Shown here: piece after piece, positions 46,782 to 57,907 of the stretch | Position numbering within the stretch: position 1 is the first letter of the stretch | Layout: each line of letters begins with the position of its first letter | Assembly (NCBI GenBank): GCA_030685235.1 | Contig: MU839181.1 | Span: 62,001-126,000, forward strand | Source of the DNA: Copromyces sp. CBS 386.78 | Lineage: Eukaryota > Ascomycota > Sordariomycetes > Sordariales > Sordariaceae | Direction of reading: 5' to 3' | Length of the DNA stretch: 64,000 bases | Translations under genes and position numbers: made by a program | The notes under the pieces: generated by a model | What the model was told of the DNA's origin: nothing | Databases searched by the model: none | The model's input: only the letters and a program-made list of their open reading frames with translations

Positions 46782-47490
46782 GGAGAGCAAGCTTACTGGC
46801 GCTCAGCAATTTGATCACGTTCTACAGTTTTCAGGAGTGATGAGATATATAAAGCTACTACTATCTTGAACCTCACATTTGAACGCCCATAGTCGACACG
46901 TTTTCGCGCAATGAGGGACTATCTCGAGGTAGCCAAGTGCTCCTTCCCAGTCTTTGGCATTTCATCTTGCCCCCCTTGTCACTACCAAGTTCTACCACAA
47001 GGAGGGGAAAAAGAAAGAAGAAAAGAAACTGGCCCAAACCAACCAGAACTCATTGGAAATAGCCAGACAAATCATGACTACCTAAACCATCGGTTTCTTT
47101 TTTTTTTTTTTTTTTGGCTGGGTTACAAGTGTTAGGGTATGGTACCTGGTTGCTTTTCGTTCAGCCTCACACACGGCCGGCCATCTTTCCAGAGGAATAG
47201 CCAGCGCAATGTCTGGCGTAATAATACATTTCCCCACAAATCAGAGCAGGAACGCTCCATGTCTATTACACAGGTACATCACATACCTTATATTTAGATA
47301 CCAACCAGACAACACAGAGGACTTGTTCCTCCCAAGTCACCAAATCAATCTATCGATGATTACACAACACCCATGTTGTACACCATGCCCGTGACGACAC
47401 GCTTACATTGGAGGTAGCTACAAGAGACACACAACAGTCTCTCCTCCCCTATACTCCCGTCTCTACCCCCAACCTCCTACGCCCAATCAC
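46782..47490. other. Convergent 3' region with T18 tract
   Basis: About 700 bp between the F-box-like stop and the stop of the HD gene. It has an 18-base T run at 47098-47115. No gene is seen. Confidence 0.5.
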
Positions 47491-48328
47491 TCAGCCCGAC
47501 CAAGAATCATACTCCTCCATCAACTGGTTAAACCTCACCCCATTCGGAAACTTCTCGACTCCCAAATGCGTCGTATGCGCCCACGGCTTCTCCTCGCACT
47601 CGGCTCTAATCGTCCTACTAAAGCACCTGCTCCAGCCGTTCCTCTTCCACTTGCTGGCCACCTCCCTCCTCGTCTCCGGGTGCACCAAATGCGGCATTTC
47701 GCTCATGTTATCATACACCGTCGCCAGCTGGATCAGCTGCCCCAAAAAGGTGATGGTGCCGACGGTTCCCTGGTCTTGGTGGCGGATGATGGCTTCCGCA
47801 ACGGCTTCCGCTTGGGATTGGGCACCGCCCAACAGGTGCTGGATTAGGTTAATGGCGATGAAGCCGCCTTGGAACTCGAAGGAGAGTTGGGTGCTGGACC
47901 GGTTGGCGGGGGTGGTGCCGATGTCGTGGAGGAGGCAGGTAAGGGCGAGTGTGGAGGGGGAAAGGGAGGAGGCGTGGGTAGGGAACTGCTGGCGGGCAAT
48001 AATTGTTGCTTTTTTTGGGGATATGTTAGTTGGTGTTTGATGCTAGGCGGGATGGTGATGATGATGATGATGATGATGATAATGATAGGGGTAATGGCTT
48101 ACCCCAGTGGAAAACTCGCATAGAATGGTTGTAGGTCTCGATGGGAAGCTTCTCCTTGGCGTATTCTTGGACCTTGGCTACGATGGGATCATCGGATGGC
48201 CAGGTGATATCCTCGAGTGAGACGGGAGTCGGCTCATTGAGGTATGGCTTCCCTTCGAAGATGGCATCGACATCGACAGGCACGGCGGTCCAGCCGTGGA
48301 GGGCGACGGTATCGGTGTTGGGGCACAT
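47491..48328 (-). CDS. Cyanamide-hydratase-like HD-domain protein
   Basis: The family (urea hydro-lyase / cyanamide hydratase; yeast Ddi2/Ddi3, Myrothecium Cah) is metal-dependent, and tested members hydrate cyanamide to urea. Exons 48328-48103 and 48008-47491, with a 94-nt intron, give 247 residues, the family length. Metal-binding HD residues are His68 (ETYNHSMRVF), His103-Asp104 (LLHDIG) and a later Asp in QLIQLATVYDN. Near His103, family stretches such as ARQQFP, TCLLHDIGTT, LSFEFQGG and RHQDQGTVGTITFLGQ are readable. The exon join gives FHW-ATIIARQQF. The intron carries a (GAT)n tract. True substrate in this organism is unknown. Confidence 0.9.
48057..48080 (+). repeat. (GAT)n microsatellite in an intron
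   Basis: About eight GAT units lie inside the intron of the HD-domain gene. Confidence 0.85.
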
Positions 48329-49392
48329 GGTGATGTTTTGTCCTTGGTAGATGATCTTGGGTAAAAGTTGTGTTGGTATGAGTGCCTTTTGTCTCTTTAC
48401 TTGGTTCTGGTGTTGGCATTGATTTGTTTCAGACTTGTTAAGGTGAACGATGATCTATCTCCACACAACGTCGATCCCGAATTGACGAAGCTTACCTGAC
48501 TCACTGTCTTGGTTACTCCACGCCGGTCCGCCTCTCCCGATGAGAGGTTCTCGTGGCACTTGAGGATTTCCTAATGTACGTAAGGATTTCGTAAATACTT
48601 GGGGATGACACGCGACTAAACAAGGTGTAGGCCGGCCCAGATTGACGTCGTGGTGGGTTGAGTGCCGGTGTGGGTTCGGGTAGTACAGTTCAATGCTGGA
48701 AAGTTTATTAGCGCCAGACCTTCAACGTCTTGGTCGGACAAAGGGAGAAGACAAGGGATTCCGCAATTACTATTGGTCAAAACCAGGCCAAAGCCAGGGC
48801 ACGAACAACATTTGATCGTGTCCCACCAGGTGTCCCCCACACATGCACCAAAACTGACTCCATTCACAGCGGGCAATAACGAACCAGATGTTGTTCAGGC
48901 CAGGAATGCCACCTAACCACCTGGCACCCTAAAAGTGGTAAAGGAGCGACCTTACCTACCTGTATGCGATACTCATAAAGGCTAGGGGGACCAAGGCGGG
49001 GATGCATGGTTTTTCAGCAAGTAAATCGTATAGAATACATAGAAGAGGCATCATAGGAGTTAGGGGTGAGTGGAAACTTTCCATTTGAGTGATCCAAACG
49101 GGGTCTACGACCCGGCATGCCTGCCTCTGATGTAGTTGGTAGGTGATCATGTCAATTCGTCCATACAAAATTCCCCGAAGCTCGCTTTTGTTGTTGATGT
49201 CGAAACAAATCCTTTACTCTCAGGCACTCGCTCTCTCTAGTCACCAGTTTGACCTCCTTCCAGCTTTACGCGCCAAGCCCAGTCAGTCGCCTAGGTCACA
49301 TCACCTCTTGATCGTAGCCCGTCGTCTCATTCCAAAAACCCTAGCCAACACTCCTTCAAGCATCTTCCATCAATGACTATGCAGCCCTTGCA
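48329..49392. other. Intergenic between HD gene and small secreted protein
   Basis: About 1.06 kb with no convincing frame. I see nothing specific. Confidence 0.5.
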
Positions 49393-49820
49393 TTATGCCT
49401 CACAGTAGCACGCCTTGCAAGTCTTCATAAAGTTATTATGGAACCCCTGGGCGTCGCAATAAGCGTCTGCGTTGCTTGCCATACACAACGCATCGAGACG
49501 CGAGTCGGGGCACCTGGGGGTGCCGTAGTTGACCTGGACGGTGTTGACGTTGGGTGTCGTGGGGCCCTCGGGGGCAGCCTGGTCGGCGGCGGCCTCTTGA
49601 GGTTGGGCGGTAGGCAAGGCGAGAGCGCCGCTGGTGAAGAAGCCCAAGAGGGTGATGAGGGTAATGGAGGTCTTTTAGGGTGGAGGAGTTAGTTGTTATT
49701 TGTCTGGTGACTGGGATTGGGAATGGATGTGGTGGATGGGGGTGAGGTGTGGGTTGGAGAGTTGGGATGCGACAGGGAGATGGGATGAGGTTGCACGAGA
49801 AGATATGTACTTGCCTTCAT
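49393..49820 (-). CDS. Small secreted cysteine-rich protein
   Basis: The gene encodes a 94-residue protein with an N-terminal signal peptide (MKTSITLITLLGFFTSGALA), a Pro/Ala/Gln-rich spacer, and a C-terminal domain of about 40 residues with six cysteines ending KTCKACYCEA. I assemble exon 1 as only six bases (49820-49815, Met-Lys) and exon 2 as 49671-49393. The 143-nt intron starts GCAAGT, a GC-AG donor, because no GT donor keeps the frame into the signal peptide. Six cysteines and small size fit disulphide-stabilised extracellular proteins such as effector-like or antimicrobial ones, but I recognise no family and claim no activity. Confidence 0.75.
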
Positions 49821-50634
49821 TTTGACGACTGGTCGTTAGGGAAGAGATAGATGTTTGCAATGAAGGCACTTGAGTTGGCTAAGATCGTGGTTAGGATCAA
49901 GTGTCATCGATCAATAGCACGGGTTGTACTGGGTATCCAAAAGTCCAGATGGTACAGAGTGAGGGGTTGGGCTAGTATAGATGAGTAAAAGGTTGGCTGC
50001 GTTGGATGTGTCGTGTAATCGTGTTGTCGTGTTGTTGCAGATGTCGTGCAATGGGAACAAAGTATTGGCTGGGGATGATCCGAGGGGAAGCAGGGAGGCT
50101 CACCTAGTGGGCACACGGCTGGTTTTAAGGTATGGTGAACGACGCTGTCAGGTGTGATAATCTTTTTGCCCAGAGCCACTTTTCGTAGACTGATGGTATT
50201 GGGAGGAGGCTTTTATATCCAAGAGGATCGGAAGCCGGCGTTGCTTTTTTGGATATACCCTTGTTAACAAAAAAGAAAAAGAAGGGCCAAAACTTCGGAC
50301 TAAAAGACCAGGTGATGCACGGCAACCTTGTTCATGATGCTTGCTTAGGTTCGAGAGCTAAGCCGTTGGGGTTCTAAATTTTGATAGTCCCAGATATTTG
50401 CGCATAAAATGGAAAAATATGAAACCAACCGCGAGCGCTAGATGTGATCCGCCTCTTTGGATACCTGTTTAAGGCCCAAGGAGCAAACACTGTTGGGTCC
50501 GATGACCGATGCCAGAAAGCCAAGTAAAGCGGGAAAAGAAGGCTGGCTGGGCGGAAAGTAGGCAACAGAGTGAATGATATGATACAACTGAAAGAAGATG
50601 AGGGAGGTTGAGAAGACCGGACAGCACTTCCACT

Positions 50635-51090
50635 TTATTCCACATCAAACCGGAGTCTCAGCCGTGGCAGTGTGTACGCTGATCCCGTACCAGAAATAGG
50701 TTCCGATGGATGACTATTAACGTGACAGCACTTATGCATCAGGAATATGCCTCGATTCACTGAAGAGTAGCAACTCGAATTCCCGGGAATCTTGAGACCT
50801 GCCGCTGTAATGGAATGCGACCCAAGGCATGGATCGGGGCGGCGGGGTACGGTTGACCGAGGAAGGGTAACCCGGAATTTGGTAATCCAGTAGGAGTAGT
50901 GTCCTCCGCTAAACCAGCGGCCGAAGTAGATGGATGAGCACGGATTTCCGGACGGAAAAAGAGCCTCATAGAGTGAGGACGTTGGAACCGAAAATGCCAT
51001 CTCATATTCCAGACCAAGGTGTCTTGGGACCGCAGTTTTGAGGTGTTGCTGTTGATTCCTCGGTTTGGACCCAGCAGACTGAATTCGCAT
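50635..51090 (-). CDS. Doubtful hypothetical protein
   Basis: ATG 51090 opens 151 residues with balanced composition: six cysteines, several aromatics including FGRWFSGGHYSYWITKFRV, and a C-terminus LPRLRLRFDVE. A GTAAGT donor at about 51260 and a CTAAC branch-like site with acceptor at about 51080 suggest it may be the last exon of a spliced gene. No family is recognised. It is an unproven gene. Confidence 0.3.
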   Translation of the reverse strand: MRIQSAGSKPRNQQQHLKTAVPRHLGLEYEMAFSVPTSSLYEALFPSGNPCSSIYFGRWFSGGHYSYWITKFRVTLPRSTVPRRPDPCLGSHSITAAGLKIPGNSSCYSSVNRGIFLMHKCCHVNSHPSEPISGTGSAYTLPRLRLRFDVE

Positions 51091-51803
51091 GTGTTAGCTC
51101 GATTTCAAGCAGACCGGAATGGAACATGCGTAAAATTCTGGCTTGAACTGTTCGAAGACACGCGTATGTGACTGATCAAGGGATGTCTTAGTTGTGCTAT
51201 ATATACATCTGCCAAGTCAATGAGAGACACAATGAAGCAAGGGATCAGCCGCGTACTTACAGCTCTGGACATGAGCAATGCCGTCTGCTCAACGACGATG
51301 TGATGCAAATTCGTGCTCTGTCAACGATGCCCGAGATGGAGGCCTTGGAAAAACGAAGCTAGACATTTACGCAACATCCATCTGCCAATCTCGGACGAGG
51401 AATTTGCCAGGACGACTAGAATGGAAATGATAATCAGCAGTCTCACCTTCCGCTTGCCTCTTTCTACCAGGTTCCCCTGATTCCATGTACCCCGCCGTCG
51501 GTACCTGAATATCTGCGGAGATGCGGTAGCACCAATGTCATGTCTTTCTTAGGAGGCATATAAACTGTAGTGCCAGGGTTCCAGCCGTTCGAAGTTTTAG
51601 GTCAAGTAGACCGTCGAATTGTGTGAGACTCATCATCCTTCAAGTAGCTGTTGACACTGAGCATGTCCAGCAAAGATATTTGCAAATGCTTGGGGTTCTG
51701 GGTTTGCTATAAGCAATAACACCTTGACATTGTTCAAGTTGTGCAGAACCCCATCGTCGACGGAAGAAAATGGGACCATATGACGAACCCCGGACGCAAC
51801 GCC

Positions 51804-52007
51804 CTATGCGGCCAGCGGGCTAGATGGCATTGCGTTGCCGAGAAACAAATGCCACGTTTGGTCGGGAAGTGGTTCGTTGAATGATATGCCGTCCCGAATA
51901 ACACCACAATGGTGTTCCGCTATAGGACTGGGGGCCGGGGCCGGTGCCGTGTCGAGGGTGCCAATGGATGCCGCCTGTAGAATAAAGTGGTTTTGTTGAT
52001 TATCCAT
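51804..52007 (-). CDS. Doubtful small hypothetical protein
   Basis: ATG 52007 opens 67 residues, with a TPAPAPSP-like spacer and PDQTWHLFLGNAM. An acceptor-like TTCTACAG lies just inside the frame, so it could be an exon of a larger gene. No family is recognised. Confidence 0.2.
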   Translation of the reverse strand: MDNQQNHFILQAASIGTLDTAPAPAPSPIAEHHCGVIRDGISFNEPLPDQTWHLFLGNAMPSSPLAA

Positions 52008-52849
52008 ATTCACCCGTGTTGGCCTCCGGAAAAATCCAGATTAAATACCCACCTACCTAGTGTTTTGGTCATGGTTGATGATGATGGGCAAATGGAACCT
52101 TTTTCTCGTCAAACAGAAATGGGCATCGAAACTTTGGTCTTTTGACCATGTAGTGCGTAGCAAGTACTAGGGCAAGCCTGACCTCCTCAGTGCTCTTTCG
52201 AGCGGTAGATTGCAAGAATGAAAAATTTTCGTGTTCTCTGGGAGTGGGAAGGAGCAAAGGCCTGGGGAGGAAAGAGGCAAGATAGTTTGACCAGGGAAAG
52301 CAATCCAGGTGGTTCCTTCCCGCCTGATTATCATGACTGTGGGCGATCCCGTCCCGTCCGGTAAGTACATTATGCTCGGGTCCGTAAGGCCGAGCCAGCA
52401 GCCGGGCCCGCGGTCGAAAGCGGCTTTGCGTAAAAAGTTGATTGACGAGACCGGGAGTACCTAATTTTCCGGTCTCTGCCCGCAGAAAGCCACGCGACGG
52501 TGCTCGGCACCCTTTGTATACAGGCACCAAAACCCGAGGCGAAACGGAAATCGTCCCCCGTTTCTAATAATACCGCTTCAGAAGAATGGTGTAGCCGCAA
52601 GAGTGGCAGCTAATCTCAAGCCGCGAAGCGTCTAGACCACAGCGCATCCAAGCGACGTCGATTCGACAAGGCTGCAGATACTTCAGCACATGGCAAGCAT
52701 CGTCGAGGGAGACACGGGAAGTAGAAATCAATATCTGTACTTGTATAATTCTATATTTCGGCTGTGTAAAATGCATTAGATGGTCATCGTCGGTCTATAT
52801 CGTAGCTTTTGCGTGAACGTACCAGCCGTAAACGCTGCCTGTTCTTCTT

Positions 52850-54861
52850 CTAATCCCATATCCAACTGACAGCTCGTACCCACCCTTTTGACTTGCCTTC
52901 TTCGGGTTCCTCGAAGATCGCGTCTTCGGCTTGCTCAAAGGCAATGTCAAGGGGTATGTCGTCCAAGGACGCGACCTTGGTCTTTTTGTAGAACTTCCAG
53001 GCCAGATAGGCGATGAGGACGATTGGAATGTCCCTAATCACTCATTAGTTTCCTGGCGACTATGATTTGGTTAAAGGGTGGAGCGGACTTACAAGTACGA
53101 AGAGACAAAGGTGGCGGCATCCCAGTTACCCTTGGTAAAGACGCTGAAACCTCCTGTGAGGAGAATGACGATGCACATGAAGAGGGCTACAGGTGAGCTA
53201 TAGACTAAAACCGGGAAAGTGATTAGCATCAGATCAGGAGTGCAAGTCGAAGACAGCAACCTACCAGTCCACCAGCTGGACCATGGCAGCCTGGTATACG
53301 CAATGCCTTGCCTGTCCATCGCCTTTCTCAAGCGAATGTGGTTCAACAAGATGGATGACCACGACACCAACACTCCCGCCGAGGTCAACCTCACCAACCA
53401 CCAGAACACGTTAATAGCGCGCTCCGACAGGCTCATAAAGCTCAGCGACATGAAGACTCCAAACAGGAGTACACACATGTACGGCGTCCCCCACGACGTA
53501 GTCCGCAAGAAGATCTTGGGTGCCTGTCCCTTCAGCGCCAGCCCATACAATACCCTCGTGCCGGCCAACAAGCTCTGGTTAGACGCCGACCACGCCGAAG
53601 TGATGACAATGGCATTTACCACCGATGGAATCGCCTTGATTCCCGCCGCCGAAGCCGCGATCACGAACGGACTCTGAGCAACACTATCCCCGCTACCATC
53701 CAGCCTCGGATCATCGCTCGCCACGAGCATACCCACCACCAACACGGCCAGCATATAAAACAACACCACCCTCGCAAACACGCGCTTGCAAGCCCTCGGT
53801 ATCGCCTTTCTTGGATTCCTCGTCTCCGCCGCCGCCATCGCCAGACTCTCCACGCCCGCGAAACTGAACACCGCACCCGTCATAACTGACCAAAACCCCA
53901 AAAACTTGCCCCAATCGCCCGTAGCAATATACTCCACAAACGGCCCCGGGCTTTTCCAGTATCTAAACCCAATCCTTTCGGTCCCCGGAATGCCTCCCAA
54001 ATCAATCACCAGCCCCAGCACAATCAGGAAAACCACCAACACCACTTTGAGCATGGCAAAAACAAACTCCACCTCCCCAAACACCCTCACGAGCGCCATC
54101 CCGACCGCCACGGTAACCACCACAAAGAAAACGATAAACACCGCCGGATTAACCTTTCCCTCGGTCCAATACTCAAACAAAACACAAATGGCCGTAATCT
54201 CACTCGGTATAGACAAAACATTGCCATACACCAAATTCCACCCGATTGCGAACCCCCAAGCCGGGTCGACGAGGAACTCGGCGTGTCTGACGAAACTGCC
54301 TGTTACGGGAAGCAGGGAGGCGACCTCCCCAAGGGCAAATTGGACGGCGCACACGATTAGGCCAATGATAAAGTACCCTAGCAAAGCACCGAGGGGACCA
54401 CCGCGCGCGACGGCACCCCCCAAGCCGAGGAAGAGGCCGGTACCGATGGAGCCGGCGATGCCGAGCATGGAGAGGTGGCGCTGGGCGAGGCCGCGGGTGA
54501 GGGAACGGGCTTCGGTGGTTGTTAGGAGGTCGGCTGAGTCCTCGCCAGGGGGACCATCTTGACTACCTCCTCGGCGGTGAAGTTGAGACTCTAAGATGGG
54601 CGAGGAGGAGGAACCCATGCTGTCGTTGTCGTCGGAGTCGTAGGCCAAGGGCTCAGGATCGAGGTAGGTTAGGTCTGCGGATGATCGGGGACTGTGACTG
54701 TCGTAGCGCTTGTTGTTTATCGTGTGGTAGTTCACAACACCCGTCATTGCTGCCGTGGAATTGTCGCCGCGCCCGCTGTTGATGGTGCTTGTGCTGTTGC
54801 TGGGGCGGAGAAGCCCAGTATGGTCATCATCCTTTTTCAAGACACCACCCGATGGCGCCAT
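52850..54861 (-). CDS. Amino-acid permease (APC superfamily, YAT family)
   Basis: This is a proton-coupled amino-acid transporter of the fungal plasma membrane. Exons 54861-53265, 53204-53093 and 53033-52850 give 630 residues. The N-terminal 120 residues are hydrophilic and Ser/Asp-rich. The family signature begins at about 127 (RHLSMLGIAGSIGTGLFLGLG, then ARGGPLGALLGYF and FALGEVASLLPVTGSF), and the YAT substrate-site region FVDPAWGFAIGWN follows. Twelve hydrophobic helices are expected, and they are visible through FSFAGVESLAMAAAETRNPRKAIP, TSAWSASNQSLLAGTRVLYGLA and WWLVRLTSAGVL. Splicing restores WT-VYSSPVALF and SSYL-DIPIVLIAYLAWKF, which close the last helices. The C-terminus is acidic. 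The N-terminal extension is longer than in yeast Gap1. Substrate is not inferable. Confidence 0.93.
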
Positions 54862-55801
54862 TTTCGCGGTGATGTGATTAAATGCCCTGCGACTCTAAAA
54901 CCAAATGATTCCCGCCCGCCGGATTCCTTTTTCGGAAAACCGAGTGTGCGGTGAGTGAATGTGTTCAGCGCGGTAACATGGGGTTTTGAATGTCGTGCTG
55001 ACTGAGTGACTGTTGCGGTTGCATTGGATGTACTGGTGTGGGATGATGTGATTGGAGAGAATATTGAGTTCGTGAGAGGGATCAGAATGGTGCAACATGC
55101 GTGTTGTCAGCAGCATATGGGTTAGGGTTAGGTGTGGAGTGACGGAAATGAAGTGTTCACTCGACGCTTTCGTCCTTTCAGGGGCACCGATGAAAGATCG
55201 AGAAGTCCGGTGATACGTGAGCAGTCAAGTAGCCATTTCTGAACATTATATATAACGCACATAGAATGGTACTAAAGATTACAAGACAATATGCTACGAT
55301 ATAATTCGGTATTCCTAACAGACGTAAGCAATTTGGCCGGGTCCGTTCCCTGGCAGGACGGGAACAGAGGCTCATACAAAAACACACCAAATCAGAGAAT
55401 CGATGCCTCATGAAAGAAAACCGGGGGATCCAAAGATGGTATCAAACAACCAAAGATAACAACAAAAAAGCAGGTATGAGCTAGGAATCAGCAAAGCAGA
55501 AAAACTCCCAGCACCCATGCGATCCGCACGCCTAAATGCAAACAAGAAACGAATGATGTAGAATCCCCCGGCACAGGTTCTGCCTGTTCCCCGCCTTCCT
55601 TCTCCTCTGTCGCGTTGACGGATAAATCTCGACCACACCATTTTCGCGAATCTTCTGATCGCCTGTCCACTCAAGCCGTCGCTTCATAAACATACTTCGT
55701 ACGTGACAGTAGGTATAAGAGAAGCATATCCAACGGGTCATATCCTCGCAACCGGGTATTACCACAACCTCAACCATCCCTTAACCCTTTCTCGAAGCTT
55801 T
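54862..55801. other. Intergenic upstream of the permease
   Basis: About 940 bp, with the permease promoter on the left and the 3' UTR of the Ser-rich gene on the right. It includes a telomere-like double repeat at 55119-55132. No gene is seen. Confidence 0.5.
55119..55132 (+). repeat. Telomere-like motif GGGTTAGGGTTAGG
   Basis: Two TTAGGG units sit about 260 bp upstream of the permease start. Confidence 0.7.
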
Positions 55802-57907
55802 TCAAAGCTCATCATCCTCCCACGCGCCACCATTACCGGCACCCCTATCATCAAGCACCTCCACCTTCGTCCCCAACGCCTCCTTCCCCTGCCTAATCAT
55901 CTGCAACAGCTTCTCATTGAACGCATCGATATTCGCATCCGCATCCCTCTCGGCAGCGACCTTCTTCTTAGCAAGATGCTTCGCCTCGCCATCCGGTCTC
56001 GGGCTGGCCTTCAGCCCGTCCTCGATAAAAGCGCCATGGAGACTCAGTCCTCTGCTCCTACGCATGGACGATGGAGGCCTGACTGAGGAGCCGTGACTGG
56101 AACCGGCGGCAGCGCCGCTGCTTTCACCGCGGCGGTGGTGGTGGTTGGTAGGGGATTTCAAAACCTTGGCGGCCGAACTTGACGAGGGTCTGGGGATGGC
56201 GGGGGAGGAGAGCTGGATGGGCGCTTGGAGACTTCGCCTGGGGCCACTGCTGCTTCCACCGCCGCCGCCGCCAACACTCTGACGACTTGCGGGGCGAACA
56301 CTCTGGCGACTCGCGGGGCGAGAGGCGGAGGAGGACTGATAGGCAGGCGAGGAAAATGCAAAGGGGGTGGGGTTTGCATAGCTAGGACTTTGAAGGCCAG
56401 GGCTTTGGCGACCGTTGAAGGCCGCAGGACTTTGCCGGCCATTAGAAGCAGCCGCATTGAGACTGCCAAAACTGGGACGAGCCCCTCCGCTTCCTGGCCC
56501 TCCACCGGCGGATGCAGGAAGTGGTATGCGGCTCACGGGAGCTGCCGTCGTTGTAGGTGTAGAAAACGAAGGAGTCGGTATGTTACTGACGGGTGACCTT
56601 GGAGCGCCAAAACTAGGGAGTTCTTGGGCTGCCACGTCAGGTGCGACGGTATGTTGTGATAGTCTCGACGGAGCCCGCGTCCGGGGCAGCATAGACGGAC
56701 CGCCAGTAAACCTTTGAGAGGGGGCAGTGATACGTCTTGTAGCATTACTCGAGGATAATCCTGGCGTCCTTGCCCGTAAAGAAGATGGCGCCCTCAGTCC
56801 GGGCGTTGCCCGACCTGATGACGCACCGCCAAAACTAGGCATAGCAGCAGCGCTAAAACTAGGCACAGCGGGCGTAGGCGATGGGCTTCCACCATTGCCG
56901 TTCTCGTCTACCATCACCCAGTTTCTGTTGAGGTCATCCTGGTTCTCGGTTACTTGTCTTCGCTTGACAGCCGGTCGAGTCAACGAGTCAGGATTGCTTG
57001 TCTCGTGATACTCGGGCGCATAGGGCATGTAATCGGACATTGGAAGAGGTACTGGAGATGAAAACTCCTGGGCCTGGGGTGCCACAAATTCCTGCACTGG
57101 AGGTAACATGGGCGTTATCACCGTCTCCTGAGGAGGCATCGATGTGTCTTGATCGGCCTCCATGGTAAAATGAATGGGCTGTTCTCGTTGCTCGCTAGCC
57201 CCCGGCTGGCCAACGGCAGTGGCCTGGACAGATGGGGTAACTGTTGAACCGTTAACCTCGTATCCTGTGCCGCCTCCGGCTTGGAAGCCACGAAAAGCTC
57301 CGCCTCTACAAAACTCCCAAACCTTGCCCATTACTGAGCCTATGGTTTGCAGGCCGAAAAACCCCCATTTTGACGAGTTCGCCGAGTTGTGGTCCTGTGC
57401 AGAAGAGTCAACCTGACCCTCCATCTGAGACGACGGACCATCGGGGTCGTCATGGGCTCGCTTGGAGCCTGCGGCTCTCCTGTAGTCTAGATCAGAGTAC
57501 ATGCTCTCTTCCAGCCTACCGTTGGCCGTGACGGCGCCGCTCGTTGGGGTAGCATTAAGCTGGCCGGCCAAGTTGTATGTTGTCTGACCCGCATCCGCCA
57601 TCCCTGTCTCTGCCTTTCCATCGTTCATGCCATCCACCTGCATGTTGTGGTCGTTTAGGGTCCCTCCCCGTACACCCAATCCCAAACGTTTCCGCTTCGC
57701 ATTTGCTTGTTCCGGTGTTTGTAGGGGACTTGTCCCGTTGGACATCGACATATCGGAGAAGAGGCTGCCGGTGGACTTGCCGAGGTTGTGGTTCGAATCG
57801 GCCGGCGAGGCTGGCGGCCGGAAGATGCCAGCGCTTAGGGTTTGTGATGGATTATTGACCGTGTCAAAGTAGCCACCAGGAAGATGGTAATCTGGGCCAA
57901 AGGACAT
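55802..57907 (-). CDS. Ser-rich protein of unknown function
   Basis: A single exon from ATG 57907 encodes 701 residues. Most of the sequence is Ser/Pro/Ala/Gly-rich and probably disordered, with RQSV/RQSP phospho-site-like repeats at about 510-580 and basic ARTPGL/TRRIT patches. Two parts look conserved and ordered: a short aromatic/Gly segment at about 200-225 (KWGFFGLQTIGSVMGKVWEFCRGGAFRGFQAGG) and a charged C-terminal helix at about 645-690 (KHLAKKKVAAERDADANIDAFNEKLLQMIRQGKEAL). KRKR near residue 70 could serve as a nuclear signal. I do not recognise the family and assign no function. Confidence 0.8.
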   Translation of the reverse strand: MSFGPDYHLPGGYFDTVNNPSQTLSAGIFRPPASPADSNHNLGKSTGSLFSDMSMSNGTSPLQTPEQANAKRKRLGLGVRGGTLNDHNMQVDGMNDGKAETGMADAGQTTYNLAGQLNATPTSGAVTANGRLEESMYSDLDYRRAAGSKRAHDDPDGPSSQMEGQVDSSAQDHNSANSSKWGFFGLQTIGSVMGKVWEFCRGGAFRGFQAGGGTGYEVNGSTVTPSVQATAVGQPGASEQREQPIHFTMEADQDTSMPPQETVITPMLPPVQEFVAPQAQEFSSPVPLPMSDYMPYAPEYHETSNPDSLTRPAVKRRQVTENQDDLNRNWVMVDENGNGGSPSPTPAVPSFSAAAMPSFGGASSGRATPGLRAPSSLRARTPGLSSSNATRRITAPSQRFTGGPSMLPRTRAPSRLSQHTVAPDVAAQELPSFGAPRSPVSNIPTPSFSTPTTTAAPVSRIPLPASAGGGPGSGGARPSFGSLNAAASNGRQSPAAFNGRQSPGLQSPSYANPTPFAFSSPAYQSSSASRPASRQSVRPASRQSVGGGGGGSSSGPRRSLQAPIQLSSPAIPRPSSSSAAKVLKSPTNHHHRRGESSGAAAGSSHGSSVRPPSSMRRSRGLSLHGAFIEDGLKASPRPDGEAKHLAKKKVAAERDADANIDAFNEKLLQMIRQGKEALGTKVEVLDDRGAGNGGAWEDDEL

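Larger units (their letters stand above)
49821..52849. other. Gene-poor stretch (3.0 kb) with two doubtful minus-strand frames
   Basis: No certain gene. The two best candidates, 50635-51090 and 51804-52007, are listed separately. A D-arm-like GTGGTCTAG near 52630 has no T arm and is not a tRNA. Confidence 0.4.

Noticed and set aside
52560..52690. Possible tRNA on the minus strand (GCGC then GTGGTCTAG)
   Set aside because: A D-arm-like motif is present but no T arm or acceptor stem pairs with it.
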